Below are positions 23,110 to 35,900 of a stretch of DNA of 64,000 nt, in pieces (positions within the stretch are counted from its first letter, which is position 1; the number at the start of each line of letters is the position of its first letter). Where the stretch lies: the NCBI RefSeq assembly GCF_002127325.2, contig NC_035436.2, positions 105,795,591 to 105,859,590 on the forward strand. The letters are read 5' to 3'. The DNA is from Helianthus annuus (taxonomy: Eukaryota > Streptophyta > Magnoliopsida > Asterales > Asteraceae). The notes beneath the pieces are model-generated. The model ran no database searches. It had not been told where the DNA came from and worked only from the letters and a program-made list of their open reading frames with translations. The position numbers and the translations under genes are program-made.

Positions 23110-25510
23110 TGTCACACCCCGACCACGTAAAACAACAAAACGTGGCGGAAACGTCGGGGAGTGTTGTAATAGAATCATTGTTTCACAACCATGGAATAAA
23201 TAATTTTGTTTTATTGAATAAATGAACTCATTGTTTTAATACAATCAAATAAGTACAACTATTATCTTTCAAGTTTTAAAGTCGCTAAGGCACGAGTCCA
23301 TCCTAAGTGTAGCATATATCATAAATCATCACAGAGCAGTACCTGAAACATGTGTAAAAATAGGTACGTCAGCATAAAAATGCCTATGAGATACATAGGT
23401 TTTATTGATTTAGGATTCATGACTTATAAGTTTAAAAAAATTTTTTAATAAAAGTAGTCATGATCCTTGAAAAAGGTTTTCTTTTATAAATCATACTAAA
23501 ATTTATAAGAAATCAGATGATATAAAATAATAATACATAGGCAATCAAATAATTAAGTAGAGAAAAATGCCCGGATAGTCCCTGTGGTTTCGCCTTTTTT
23601 CACCTATAGTCCCCAACTTTCTAAAATTACCTGAATAGTCCCCAAGTTTTCATTTTTTGTTCCCGGATAGTCCCTGGGTCTAACTTCAGTTTGTTTTCTC
23701 TGTTAAGAGGGTATGAAATGACAAAAATACCCTTTCCTTAAAAGGCCAAACCATAGGGACTATCCGGGAATCTTCCACCACACTTCATCTTCAACCTCCA
23801 CCCACCATCACCCTCCTCCACCCTCCACCATCACCCTCCATGCAAGAAACCAATTCAGTTAAACTAACAGCTTTGTCGATACGCAATATTATGCTGAGCA
23901 AGTTGGAACTGAAATCAATTACGGCAGAATTGTAAATACCTGCTTGCGATAACATTTGAGACTTCAACTATTGCCTATCAACAACAAAATATTGAATTCA
24001 GTGTAAAGGAATACTTAATAGAATGTGAAAGGTTGACATATTAAGAGGAAATGGGGAATACCTGAGAAGAAAGGAGACTAAAGTCAACGCCACAACAGCC
24101 ATTGATGACTGAAAAGTTGGTGGAAATTGGGGGTGGGGTTGCCGCTGAAAGGGAGGCAACTTTCTAGAGAATAAGAGGTCCGATTGGCTGTCTGCTTGCC
24201 TTCACCTGGCTAACATAACTTTGTGAATGGAATAAAGTATAAACCGGTGATGATGGCGGCGGTGGTGGTTGTGACAGGGATGGTTGTGGCGGTGGTGGTT
24301 ACGGTGAAGTGGGGGGGGGAGATGGTGGTGGTGGTGGTGTGGAGTGAGGAAGATGAAGATGAAGTGTGGTGGAGGTTGAAGATGAAGTGTGGTGGAAGAT
24401 GCTCGGATAGTCCCTATGGTTTGGCCTTTTAAGGAAAGGGTATTTTTGTCATTTCACACTCTCTTAACAGAGAAAACAAACTGAAGTTAGACCCAGGGAC
24501 TATCCGGGAACAAAAAATGAAAACTTTGGGACTATTCAGGTAATTTTAGAAAGTTGGGGACTATAGGTGAAAAAAGGCGAAACCACAGGGACTATCCGGG
24601 CATTTTTCTCAATTAAGTAAAATGAGTTTGTATAAAATATATTGTTTGAAAAACAACATTTTGATAAAAAGATTTATAGTATATATAAAAATATACTTTG
24701 GTTTTAAGAAAGTTGAATAAGTAATATATTAAAATATATTTCAGTTCCAAATTCGTTAACCAAAGTGTACTAAATAACGCCACGGTATGTAATGCGATGA
24801 AAACACTTATATATAAGAAGTACCAGCGGCGTATCTACCATGTTTTCATCACATTACACCCGTCCCGTTATCTAAACACTAACAAAAAACCAGTCATTAA
24901 GTAAATAGTATATTAACCATACTTTACTTGGTAAAATAAATAAGTTTTCAGTAGTATATCAAAAGTATACTTTGGATTTATAAATAACATATTAAACTAT
25001 GCTTTGGATTTTGAGAATAACATATCAAACTATGTTTTAATGATTAACAAAATATATGTTGGTTTTTGTACAATATCCCATATGAGAGTATATCAAACTA
25101 TACTTTTGGGAGTATAACTTGATATACAAAAATAATGTGATTTAAGAATTCATTCAGACCTAGTGCCTCAAAATACACCTTTAAGACTATAGAAATGCCA
25201 CAAAGGCAATCCCTATTTGGATGGAGCAACAAATTGGTTTCAGACATTCCATGACAACAGGAATGGGGTGTCAAATCCTATAGCGCTATATCATACTACC
25301 AACTGGTCTGGTGAACAAAATAAGTACTATTCCAAACATTTATTTTATAATCTTTGAAAAAATAGAGTTTAAATCATAAATAATCATTCAGTTTATAAAA
25401 AGATAAGTACAAATATGTATAATCAATTATACTTTTGAAAACAAGAACATAACAAATTGGTACGCATGCTTCACCCCAAAACATTAGAAAACAGTAAAAG
25501 AAGGGACTAT
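23110..25510 (-). repeat. 5' LTR of element A, truncated and interrupted
   Basis: Matches 17529 to about 18876 closely once the 1051-bp insertion at 23560-24610 is set aside. It stops at 25510, where the TGTGACAACTCG start of element D follows; the TATA box and U3 are therefore lost. Confidence 0.88.
23551..24619. mobile_element. Mutator-like DNA transposon, non-autonomous, with long terminal inverted repeats
   Basis: The element 23560-24610 (1051 bp) is flanked by the 9-bp direct repeat aattaagta (23551-23559 and 24611-24619). The uninterrupted LTR copy of element A has this word once (near 17970), which proves an insertion. The ends are inverted repeats of about 241 bp (23560-23800 and 24370-24610) starting GAGAAAAATGCCCGGATAGT. 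The middle is A/G- and GGT-rich and encodes nothing recognisable. A 9-bp duplication and long inverted ends are the hallmarks of the Mutator superfamily; no transposase is present. Confidence 0.88.
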
Positions 25511-26249
25511 TGTGACAACTCGAATTTCCAAGATTCCTACTTCGCATTTATTGCACGTTCATTTATTGTTTAGTTGTTTATTTGCACAATTAGTTTGCCG
25601 TGAAACTGTAACGTTTTGGATACAATGAAGTGTATTGTGTGATTTTGCATGGTTATGTGTTAATTGTGAAAGACTTGTCAAATGCATAAACTTGGTGGTG
25701 AAACTGTGAAACTGTTTGAGATGGTGTACTATTTTAAGATATAGTAATTCAGGGTGTAGAGAGCAATTAGTGAAATCCTAATGATACTTAACCCTAATCC
25801 CTTTTTCACTAATCATTTCACAAAAATCCAAGCACGTACTTTTCTCTGGCAATCATCACCACCATCATCATTGGCACAAGACGTTCAACACTTTGATTTC
25901 CACATTTTCTCTAGAATCATTCAAGGTAATTGTTTATTGATCATTGTAATACTTGTAAACCCTAATTGATAGTTTGATTGTAACAATTCTTGATTATTGT
26001 AATTCTTGAAAACCCTAGTTCTTCACATGCTAAGTACTGTAAGTGTTAATGTGATGCTGAATATTGAGATGATGATGATGATTAGTCGTATGTTTGATGG
26101 ATTGTTCCTGTAATGATTGTTGTTGTTGATCGTAGGTTGATTGATTATGATTCTGCCGTAAATATGAATGAAATTAGGGTTCTTTGTTCGTATGCGTAAC
26201 TGTTATTCATAAGACTGATGTTCTACTCGATGATTGTTGTTACTTAGTG

Positions 26250-26558
26250 TCCGAATTTTATATCATGAATGTTGTCTGAGGTTTAAACAAGCACATGGTC
26301 CGACCTTTTTAGATGTGATGTGTCCGAGTTTCATGACTCATATAATAGTCCGAACTTTGAAACAAACACGAGGGATCCGAGTTCTTTGGCACCTATGTTG
26401 TCCGAATTTTGATAATGTCTAAGGGTCCGAGTTTTGGTACAAGTAACATGAATGGTCCGTACATTATGCTCAAGCTTATGGTCCGAGTTTCTCCCAATGG
26501 AATGTTGTCCGATCTCTTACCCATTACAAGATGTCCGACTTTTGTTATAAGGACATAG
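26250..26558 (+). repeat. Element D motif array, part 1 (GTCCGAGTTTT, about 25-bp period)
   Basis: TCCGA or a one-base variant lies at 26250, 26275, 26299, 26323, 26349, 26376, 26401, 26426, 26456, 26482, 26508 and 26534. Spacing is 24-30 bp with unrelated spacers, all in one orientation. The array resumes after insertion B at 45538. Confidence 0.88.
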
Positions 26559-29500
26559 TGTCACACCCCGACCACGTTAAAACAACAAACCGTGGCGGAA
26601 ACGTCGGGGAGTGTTGTAACAGAATCATTGTTTCAAAACACACGGAATATTGAAGTTTTGTTTTATTAAACATTATACGTTTATATCGTCTTGAAATCTA
26701 ACAAACAAGTTAAACATAGTCTATCATTGTTATTAAGTCACTAAGGCCTCGTCCCGTCCTATATGAGTGTGCATTCTAGCAATCGACATCAATCAACAAT
26801 ACCTGAAACATATGTGAAAACAAAGTCAGCAAAGAAATGCTGGCGAGTACATAGGTTTTATGAGAGTGTCGGATTCATGGCTAGTTTATATGTTGCAGTA
26901 CCTTGTTAGACTACAAGAGTCAAAATACAAACCTTGTTTTGAAAAATGTATTGCAACATAAATAACCAACTCAAATCAAATTGGTTATAGTTTGTTATAA
27001 AATCTCGTAGCCATGATTCTTAACCCAAAACATTTGTTTTAGTAAAATAATTTGGAAACATCTCGTAAAAGCTCGTTAATAAAACTCGTATGGTTTATAT
27101 CATTTCAAAAACCTCGTTGTGTGACATCGTTTTAAAATCGTTTTCCCAGTGAACTAAATAATGATACAAAATGTAGTATGATAAGAGCATTTATATATAA
27201 GATGTACCAGCGGCGTATCTACCATGCTTCTATCATACTACACTTGTCCCATGATTTATTCACATCCCAAAACCAATCGTTTAACCAAATCGTTTATCTC
27301 GTTTAATTTGTTTCAAATCGTGTAACTCATCCCAAAATCGTTTAACTCGTTTTAATAGTGAAAATACTTTTGGTCGCTCGCTAATAACATTCAAACCTTC
27401 GTGACTCGCCTATCTCGCATTAACCAACCACCAAAGGGTAAGTTAACAATCTCGCATTAACTAACCACCAAAGGGTAAGTTAAAATCATCAGGTTCGGTC
27501 GCTACCCACCTAACCCACACATAACCATGGGTGCAGTCTGATAACGGGATTTGTCAGATCCTATGGTACCATAACCTAATACTGGTCGGTTTGGCCAAAT
27601 TAATGAATGTTATTCGTTATGTAATTACAACCAACAAGTCTTGTTCACCTTATCAAAATCGTTATTAATTTAATATAAACCATTGTTTAAACATCGAAAT
27701 CATTTAACACATATGGATCACCCCAAAACAATCGAAAACAGTAAAATAGGGGAACTATGTACTCACTTGAGATTGTAGGGTATCCTTGATTTTGTGAACT
27801 ATCGATGCACGGGCAATCAAGGGATCAAGTGGTACCTAGTATCGGATTGCTAGATAAATAAATCGACACCTAAATCGGGAGATAGGATAGAATGAGGTTC
27901 TATAAATCAAATGAGTATTTGAACTCATATGGTATGATTTAATAGTCCCAACATTCTGATTGAAAGGCCTACCTAAGTGCTTTTGACCCGTTTCGACCCA
28001 TTATGGTAACATAAGCCACTATAATGCGTCGTTAGCGTAAAACTATGTTCGGATGGTAATCTATGTGCTATGCCAAGTCTTACATGCCCAATTATCCCTA
28101 AACATGTTACTAAATCAGATTACTTGTCAAAAATATGTTCACATAGTCAAATTACGGATTCTAGCTTCAAAAGGGCATTTTGGTCATTTACTATGGGCAT
28201 ACAAGCTAACTAGCAAATGACTAACCGATCCTACGTGATCATAAGGTATAACCTCAGTGGTTATTCCCTATGTAATTATGATCACTAACTAAGCTTGGTC
28301 GGATCCAAAGATCGACCAAACGGGTCGGGTTCGGAAGTATAAGCGGTTGTTTAGACCGCTTATCTTACGACCCTAAACAAGCACAAACTAATAGTGTCGA
28401 GTTAGACATGTCAAAACATGTCTAACCTACTGATTTGGTATCAAAACAAAGTGTTTTGATACCCTAAAGTAGTTCCGTTGCAAAATGCGTGCTAAAACGC
28501 ATTTTGACCGAAACTTTGACTCGACACTACAACTAGATAACGTGGTAATCAGCGGTTATAATCGCGAAGGATTATAACTATCGTGATTACAATCACGTGT
28601 CAAAGTTCAATTGAACTTTGACTTGACCAATTGATGGTCAAAACCGAAAGTCAAACTGTTGGCCAAACTGTTTGACTTTCTGCACTACATAAGGAAAAAG
28701 CAAGAAAAAGAATGAAAGAAGGCTCACAATAGTCCTTGCTATCTTTTCTACAAAGAAGACAAGTCCCAAATGCTTGAGAGAGAGCTCCAAAGCAGATGTG
28801 AAGAGAGGAAAAATGAGAATGAGCAATGAAATGAGAAGTTTGGATGGCTATTTATACTTGTGGTGAGTTAATAGGATCATCACAAGTGTTTTGCTTGGTC
28901 ATTAAGCATTAAATCACAACCATACATGTGTTTAGGGACAGCTAGCATGCCTTGGAGAGGTGGTAACTTGGTTACCACACAAAGAAATTGCAAGTTTGGC
29001 CTCTGAAATTACAAACTGTTGCTGAAAATGATGTTTCTGCCCAGATGAGGCACTCGCGTAGCGCTAGTGCATAAGCCTTAGGGCTCGCGCTACGCTAGCG
29101 TGCAACAGGTTCAGCAAAGTTTCAAAATTTGCAGAAATGGTCCCTGCACGTGTTTAAAGCCTTTTTCGATGCGTTTAAACCCCGTTAACCTCATTTCAAG
29201 GCTCCAAAATGAAGTTAAAGCATAGGGGACCTGAAATATGCTCGAAAACATCACGGATGTCGGCTCGTTTGGTCGTACGATCGCGTTGTTCGGTTATTTA
29301 CGACGAAATTCAAACGGATGCGAAAACGAACCAAAATTAAGCGACGAATGGAATTTTTGCATGGCGATCACTAAAATAAAAATATTTTAGTGTGTACAAA
29401 AATTTTGGATGTCCAGATGTGTCCAGAACGTAAGATACGCGCGAAAATGCAAACTTACGCCATTTTTGACACTTTTAGTCCCTGAATGATCATATAAGCA

Positions 29501-29942
29501 TGTTTTCGCACACCGAACCACTCAAAGCTTGTTTCTAAGCTATGATTAGGTTATATATGGTATGTTTAACTTATGATCAAGTTCCGGACTGTTCGACACC
29601 ATACGAATCGGTATAGTTTCGCAGTTTGACGCAAATAGTCCCTGCGATCGAATAAACTTGATTTCGGCATACCAAACCATCCACAACTTATTTCTAAGTT
29701 ATGTAAAGGTTATTTAAGGTATGTTAAGCCTATGTCACTATTCCGGAGTGTTTGTTGCATTAAACTGGTTATATTTACGCATCAGATTGCGTATAACCTT
29801 CCAGAAAGCGATTTAGAGCTTGAAATCGAACGAGAATTGATATGTGTAAACGATACACATATTTATACAATTTCCAAGTATGAAATACAATATTTCATTG
29901 TTTTGGTATTTGTTCGATGGTCTTGAAGGCACAGATGTCACA
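26559..29942 (-). repeat. 3' LTR of element B
   Basis: 3384 bp. Contains an LTR-end hairpin (26559-26613), a cluster of CTCGT / AATCGTTT words (27058-27345), TATA box GTATAAATAG on the - strand (28848-28857) and a paired GC-rich palindrome (29050-29103). No gene. Confidence 0.95.
28848..28857 (-). promoter_or_regulatory. TATA box in B 3' LTR
   Basis: GTATAAATAG on the - strand, followed on that strand by a C/T-rich stretch typical of a plant transcription start region. Confidence 0.65.
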
Positions 29943-29978
29943 GTCTCCCCTACTTCAGGAAATTTCGTCCCGAAATTT
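29943..29978 (-). other. Polypurine tract and adjacent palindrome of element B
   Basis: On the - strand GAAGTAGGGGAGAC abuts the LTR start TGTGACATC. The palindrome aaatttcgtcccgaaattt lies at 29960-29978. Confidence 0.8.
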
Positions 29979-30702
29979 AATCAGAGGAAACTTGTGAGAG
30001 CTCGAAACATGAAGTCGGAAAGATAAGACAATACTGGTTGGGTTCTGAACTTCTAGTAACTTTAATAACATTATGCTTGCAGTGTAAGAGGGACACTTAT
30101 ATACAAGTATATGAAGTGTCATTGGTGCGTCCACCGTACCTCATTACATCGTTCACATTCCGTCATTGTTGCCACTATCAGTTCTTACACATGATAAATC
30201 TTACTGTGGTTTCTGTGCACTGAATTTCATAATTATGTACGCGTCCATAATTACGTAATTCCTTGCATAGTCCACACAGTGTATTTGATAATGTGTAGGG
30301 AGGAACCAAATGAACGAACCTGTGATGAGCGTGACTAGACCATCATTGAGTCCTTTAGATCAATAAATGATCTTTTAAAACAGACTACCTAGAAGTCTTT
30401 CCAGCTATATCACATATCATTCTTGACCAGATGTTGAATCAATCTTTAACTAGACCACTCAAGGGGTCTTTTTCGAAATATGAAATGGCACTTATATAAT
30501 CCAAGGGTCTTAACTACCACGTAGAAGCCCATTAAGGATTTAAGGTAGTACCTTTGAATATCCTACTATGAATCCCTCATATGAAGATATGGAAGATTCT
30601 ATGAGGATTTCGAAAACAAAATCGAATCACACAAAACACAAAGGAGAACACATAAACACATAATCACAAAATCGCATAATTGATTAATTCGACCTTTAAT
30701 TT
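29979..30702 (-). other. Interior of element B, 3' side, no gene
   Basis: About 720 bp between the purine-tract region and element C. It resembles the interior of A (for example aattccttgcatagtcc near 30256, cf. A near 21400). No coding region is supported. Confidence 0.5.
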
Positions 30703-32817
30703 TGTCACACCCCCAAAATCCACCTGCGGAGTATCACCGCTTGGGAGCGTGACTGACCAGGATCAAGCCACCAATCATACAGAACATTGTATAAAATAAA
30801 AGTAAATGCAATATAGTCCAACCCATTTCCATATGAAAGGTGTTTCCAAAACATAAGTAAGTTGTCATTGTTTAGCGGAAGCGTATTATTGTAAAACCCA
30901 TAGCAATTAAGTATCAAATATCAAAAGTGTTCAATAAGATGATCAAGATCCAAGCCCCACAACGACCAGCTCCTCCGTGTGCAAGCTCCAATATGTACCT
31001 AAGGTCCTGCAAGGCATGCAGCAGATAATCAACAAACTAGTTGAGCGAGTTCACAGTTAATAGTTTAGTTTGGGTAATAGTGCGTTTGTTCAATAAAGTA
31101 TCATATCGTATCAGTTCCATCGCGGCCTCACAGGCATGTGTGCGAAGATTAGGTTCGTTAGTTCGCGACCGTAGTCTTTACCGACCAGGGTGTGTGCGAA
31201 GGCAATTTATCAGTTCGTTCGCGACCATAGTCCTTACCGACCAGGGTGTGTGCGAAGGCAGTTGAGTAGTTCGTAAGCATCAACAGTTTAGTCGTTCGTT
31301 ACAGTATCAAAGTATGCACAAGTAATCATCCAACCCATTCCCACCCTGGGAACCCATGCCTTGGCTGTGTGAACTCACCTTGGTTTGCTCGGTATGCTAG
31401 GTTATGCACTCACAAGAATTTAATCACGTCCTATTGTATGCATGTATAACAAATCAGTTCATGTTCACAATGATTCGCATGCAATTTAATGTTCACATAA
31501 CAGTCAGTTTGCATATCCGAACAACGCGTATTACTTCACATTAAATCATTCAAAGTATGCTTATAACCACATATCTTTCGGTATATAAGTTATCACAGTT
31601 GTCTTTCGGATCAATTGCTATGTTTCGAACCATATGTCATCTTTCGACCAACCTATCTTTCGGTTACAACTATGTTTCGACTAACTATTATCTTTCGGCA
31701 TACACTACTATGGTTCGGTAAAGTCATCCTTCGGTCAACAGCCATGATTCGAAGGACAAGCATCCTTCGGTCACAGCTATGGTTCGAGCAGCAGATATCT
31801 TTCGGTTACAATCAGTTACGTGTTTCCTAAATTTTCTGAATTTGTTACATTGTTTCCAAACATAACCATTATCAATCAACACAATTTCAGTATTCAATTA
31901 CCTCAGAATCAAATCAAACGGGGAGTTTCATATTAAGTCTCATGAACCCTAACTTAACCACATGAACAATAATATCACCACCGAACCGGCCCTAAATCAT
32001 TATCATGCGATTCTATTAAAACAACATCAAAGCCTCAAGTATAGACAACCAATCATACTAGCAGAACCGTTCGGATGCATCACATACGTAATCGATTAAA
32101 CAGGTTAACATCATACAAACAATCCGGTTAACATACGCATCCGATTATCAACTAAATCTGATCAACATACCTATTCAATTAGCATACGTATTCGGTTAAT
32201 ATACAAACAACATATTGCAAAACAATCGATAAATCATGAAGTTATGCATACTCGAAGCATCATCTATTAGCATAATAATCATCGCATACTAACCGGAAAT
32301 CTGGATTACGGAATGGAAATCCTTCGAACAGAGGATAGGTTTGCTATGCCGTCACACACACACGCAAGGGAACTAGGGTTTTTCAGAAAATAACCGTCTG
32401 TTTACATGCATTCACGTATATAAACATATTACAGGAATGGGCCAAGCCCATCAGAATGGCTGGGCCGAAACATGTCGAAAGATATGTTTCGTGTTCGAAG
32501 GATGAAGTCTTTGGCCGAATGATATGTTTCGGGAACCTTTAATTCGAAGGTTGATCCTTCGGATTGAAAGTCATCTTTCGTGGTCCTTCGAGTCTTTCGA
32601 ACTGTGTGCCATTTTCGAGTGATCTAGACTAAGTGTTCTTCATAATAGTTATAATATTATTTTCCATTTCAGCAAGTAGTCACATATACGCAAAATGACA
32701 GTACGCTTCATTAAAACACAACGTGTACAATTACAAGTTCACAATCCAAACAACTAAACAGTCAAAGTCAACGCGCATTTAATGCGAAAGTGAAAGTCAG
32801 AAACTCGAGTTGTCACA
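30703..32817 (-). repeat. 3' LTR of element C
   Basis: 2115 bp, start tgtcacaccc and end ttgtcaca on the + strand. It carries two copies of a roughly 54-bp unit (gttcgcgacc...gtgtgcgaaggca, about 31157-31268), a TTCG motif array (31575-31805) and a second TTCG/CGAA cluster (32465-32605). Confidence 0.95.
31575..31805 (-). repeat. TTCG motif array in C 3' LTR (about 18-bp period)
   Basis: TTCG cores lie at 31577, 31605, 31624, 31643, 31659, 31676, 31694, 31714, 31730, 31748, 31766, 31783 and 31801. They sit largely in alternating contexts ATCTTTCGGT and TATGGTTCGA. The same array is in the other LTR at +7252 (38827-39057). Confidence 0.88.
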
Positions 32818-32956
32818 TTATCCCCAACTTAAAAGAAATTTCGTCCCGAAATTTGGTACGCACTCACTGAGGAAGCTAGGTAAGTTACATCGTTCACTGG
32901 TTTTCCTGGGGTGTCACATCATCCCCCCGTTGATTTGGAATTTCGTCCCGAAATTC
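32818..32956 (-). other. Duplicated purine-tract/palindrome module at the 3' end of element C
   Basis: Beside the LTR lies TTGGGGATAA (- strand, 32818-32827) followed by the palindrome at 32836-32854. About 95 bp further in is a second module: the LTR-start-like word TGTGACACCCC, the tract CGGGGGGATGA (about 32918-32928) and a second palindrome (32939-32955). The Gag-Pol C-terminus is encoded through the inner module. Confidence 0.75.
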
Positions 32957-35900
32957 AGTAGTAGTAGCTTCAGCCTCAGAAGTGGATGCATTGGTTTCGA
33001 ATAGCTGGGGGTACTTTTCTTTCATCTGATCTTCGCGTTCCCAGGTATACTCTGGACCACGCTGGGAGTTCCAACGAACTCGAACAAGAGGGATTCTCTT
33101 GTGTTTGAGGACCTTAACATCCCGGTCCGTGATTTCAACTGGTTCCTCGACGAACTGCAACCGCTCGTCGATAGTGAGTTCCTTAAAAGGAATGATGAGG
33201 TTTTCATCTGATAGGCATTTCTTCAGATTCGACACGTGGAATACATTGTGAACTGCACCGAGTTCAGCTGGTAGGTTCAACTTGTAGGCTACCTTGCCAA
33301 TCTTTTCTGAAATTTCGAATGGTCCGACGTACCGCGGATTCAGTTTGCCCCGTTTGCCAAAACGTACCACACCCTTCCAGGGTGAAACTTTCAATAAAAC
33401 CCGGTCCCCGACCGCAAATTTCAATGGCTTTCTACGCTTGTCCGCGTAGGCTTTCTGACGGTCGCGTGCTGCCGCCATGCGTTGTCGTATCTGTGCTATC
33501 TTTTCTGTGGCGTCCACAACAATATCTGGACCCGTAATTTGACTATCCCCCACCTCTGCCCAACAGAGAGGTGACCGGCATTTACGTCCGTACAATGCCT
33601 CAAATGGAGCGGCTTGAATGCTGGTATGGTAACTGTTATTGTACGAGAACTCCACCAAAGGGAGGTGTTTTTCCCAGCCGTTGCCGAAGTCTATGACACA
33701 CGCTCGAAGCATGTCTTCTAGAGTTTGGATAGTTCGCTCAGACTGCCCATCCGTCTGAGGATGATATGCTGTGCTCATGTCTAATCGTGAGCCAAAAGAT
33801 TTGTGCATCGCTTGCCAAAGTTCTGACGTGAATCGTGCATCGCGATCTGAAATAATAGAGATGGGCACTCCGTGCCTCGAAACAACTTCTTTCATGTAGA
33901 TGTCTGCTAGGGTAGAAAACTTATCCTTTTCTTTGATAGCCAAGAAGTGAGCAGACTTTGTGAGCCGATCAACGACCACCCAGATAGTGTCATTCCCACG
34001 CTGGGATCTAGGTAGGCCAGTAACAAAATCCATGGAAATTTGCTCCCATTTCCATTGTGGTATTTCTGGTTGCTGAAGTAGGCCTGATGGTTTCTGGTAC
34101 TCGATTTTAACCCTTGCACAAGTTAAACACTTGCCGACGTAAGTTGCGATAAGAGCTTTCATGTTTGGCCACCAGTAAGTTGTTCTGATATCGTGGTACA
34201 TCTTATCCGACCCTGGATGTACCGAGTAGCGAGACTTGTGCGCTTCATCCATCACAAGTTCGCGTAAACCGCCATAAAGCGGGACCCAAATACGCCCCGT
34301 CACATAGTAGGCGCCGTCTTCCTTTTGTTCCATTTGTTGCCTTGAACCGCGCAAGGCTTCAGCCTTGACGTTTTCGGGTTTTAGTGCTTCTATCTGAGCA
34401 GCTCGTATCTGTGCAGGAAGACTGGACAGAATGGTAAGCTGTAGCGCTCGCACGCGCTTAGGTAGAGTGTCTTTCCGACTGAGGGCATCAGCCACAACAT
34501 TGGCCTTGCCTGGATGATACTTGATGGCGCATTCGTAGTCGTTCAGAAGTTCAACCCATCTTCGTTGACGCATATTCAAGTCCTTTTGCTTAAGGATATG
34601 CTCGAGACTCCTGTGATCGGTGTAAATCGTGCACCTGGTACCGTACAGATAGTGTCGCCATATCTTAAGCGCGAAAACAACAGCTCCCAGCTCTAAATCG
34701 TGCGTCGTGTAGTTCCGTTCATGAACCTTGAGTTGCCGAGAGGCGTATGCGATAACTTTATCCCTTTGCATCAATACACAACCAAGCCCTTGTATCGATG
34801 CGTCACAATAAACCACGAAGTCATCCGTGCCCTCAGGCAGTGAGAGAATAGGCGCGCTGCAAAGCCTATCCTTTAAGTACTGAAAAGCGGTCTCCTGTGT
34901 ATTACCCCATCTGTAAACGACACCTTTCTGTGTAAGCATAGTGAGTGGTTGTGCGATCTTGGAGAAGTCTTTAATAAATCGCCTGTAGTAACCTGCCAAA
35001 CCCAAGAATTGGCGTATTTCTGTCGGTGTACGTGGTGCTGACCAGTTTCTGATCGAATCAACCTTGGATGGATCAACATGAATCCCATCCTTGTTCACCA
35101 CATGGCCTAAGAAGTGGACTTCACGAAGCCAGAAGTCGCATTTTGAAAACTTTGCATACAGTTGCTCCTTTCGAAGAAGTTCCAAGATAAGGCGTAAGTG
35201 CTGCTCGTGCTCCTCCTGACTCTTGGAGTAGATCAAAATGTCGTCGATGAAGACGATAACAAACTTGTCGAGATAGGGTTTGCACACCCTGTTCATAAGA
35301 TCCATGAAGACTGCTGGCGCGTTCGTAAGCCCGAATGGCATGACAAGAAACTCGTAGTGACCATAACGAGTTCTGAAAGCAGTTTTGGAGACGTCCTCAT
35401 CCCGGACTCTCAGCTGATGATACCCTGACCTCAAATCGATCTTGGAATAGTAACACGACCCTTGCAACTGGTCGAATAGGTCATCTATGCGCGGAAGAGG
35501 ATAACGGTTCTTCACCGTCACCTTGTTGAGTTCACGGTAGTCTATACACATTCTGAACGTACCGTCTTTCTTCTTCACAAATAACACTGGAGCTCCCCAA
35601 GGCGAAGAGCTTGGACGAATAAAGCCCTTTTCCAAGAGCTCTTGCAGCTGCTTCGACAGTTCTTCCAGTTCGGTTGGAGCTAAACGATACGGTGCGCGGG
35701 CTATTGGTGCTGCTCCAGGAGCTAACTCAATCTGAAACTCGACTTGACGATGAGGAGGTAAACCAGGTAAATCTTCAGGAAACACTTGAGGAAAATCACG
35801 CACAACTGGTATATCCTCCAGCTTCTTTTCCTTTGCTGATGCGTCAGTGACAAGTGCCAGAATGGCAGTATGCCCCTTTCGTAAACATTTCTGCGCCTTC

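Larger units (their letters stand above)
17529..25510 (-). mobile_element. Element A: large-LTR, coding-poor gypsy derivative
   Basis: Left LTR 17529-21024 (3496 bp), interior 21025-23109 (about 2.1 kb), right LTR 23110-25510, cut short. On the - strand the right LTR is the 5' one: it is followed by a priming site at 23091-23102, and a purine tract (21025-21038) precedes the other LTR. LTRs longer than the interior and no pol make it a LARD-type non-autonomous element. The right LTR is interrupted by a Mutator-like element and then by element D; the missing part (the counterpart of about 18877-21024) is not found elsewhere in the window. The left flank is tccac; the matching right duplicate is not visible. 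Confidence 0.88.

Noticed and set aside
24223..24432. Small Val/Gly-rich ORF inside the Mutator-like element
   Set aside because: It is a translation of GGT-type low-complexity DNA overlapping the inverted end; no protein features.
31041..31265. 74-codon ORF present twice (also 38293-38517)
   Set aside because: It lies inside the C LTRs, so duplication follows from the LTRs; no recognisable product.
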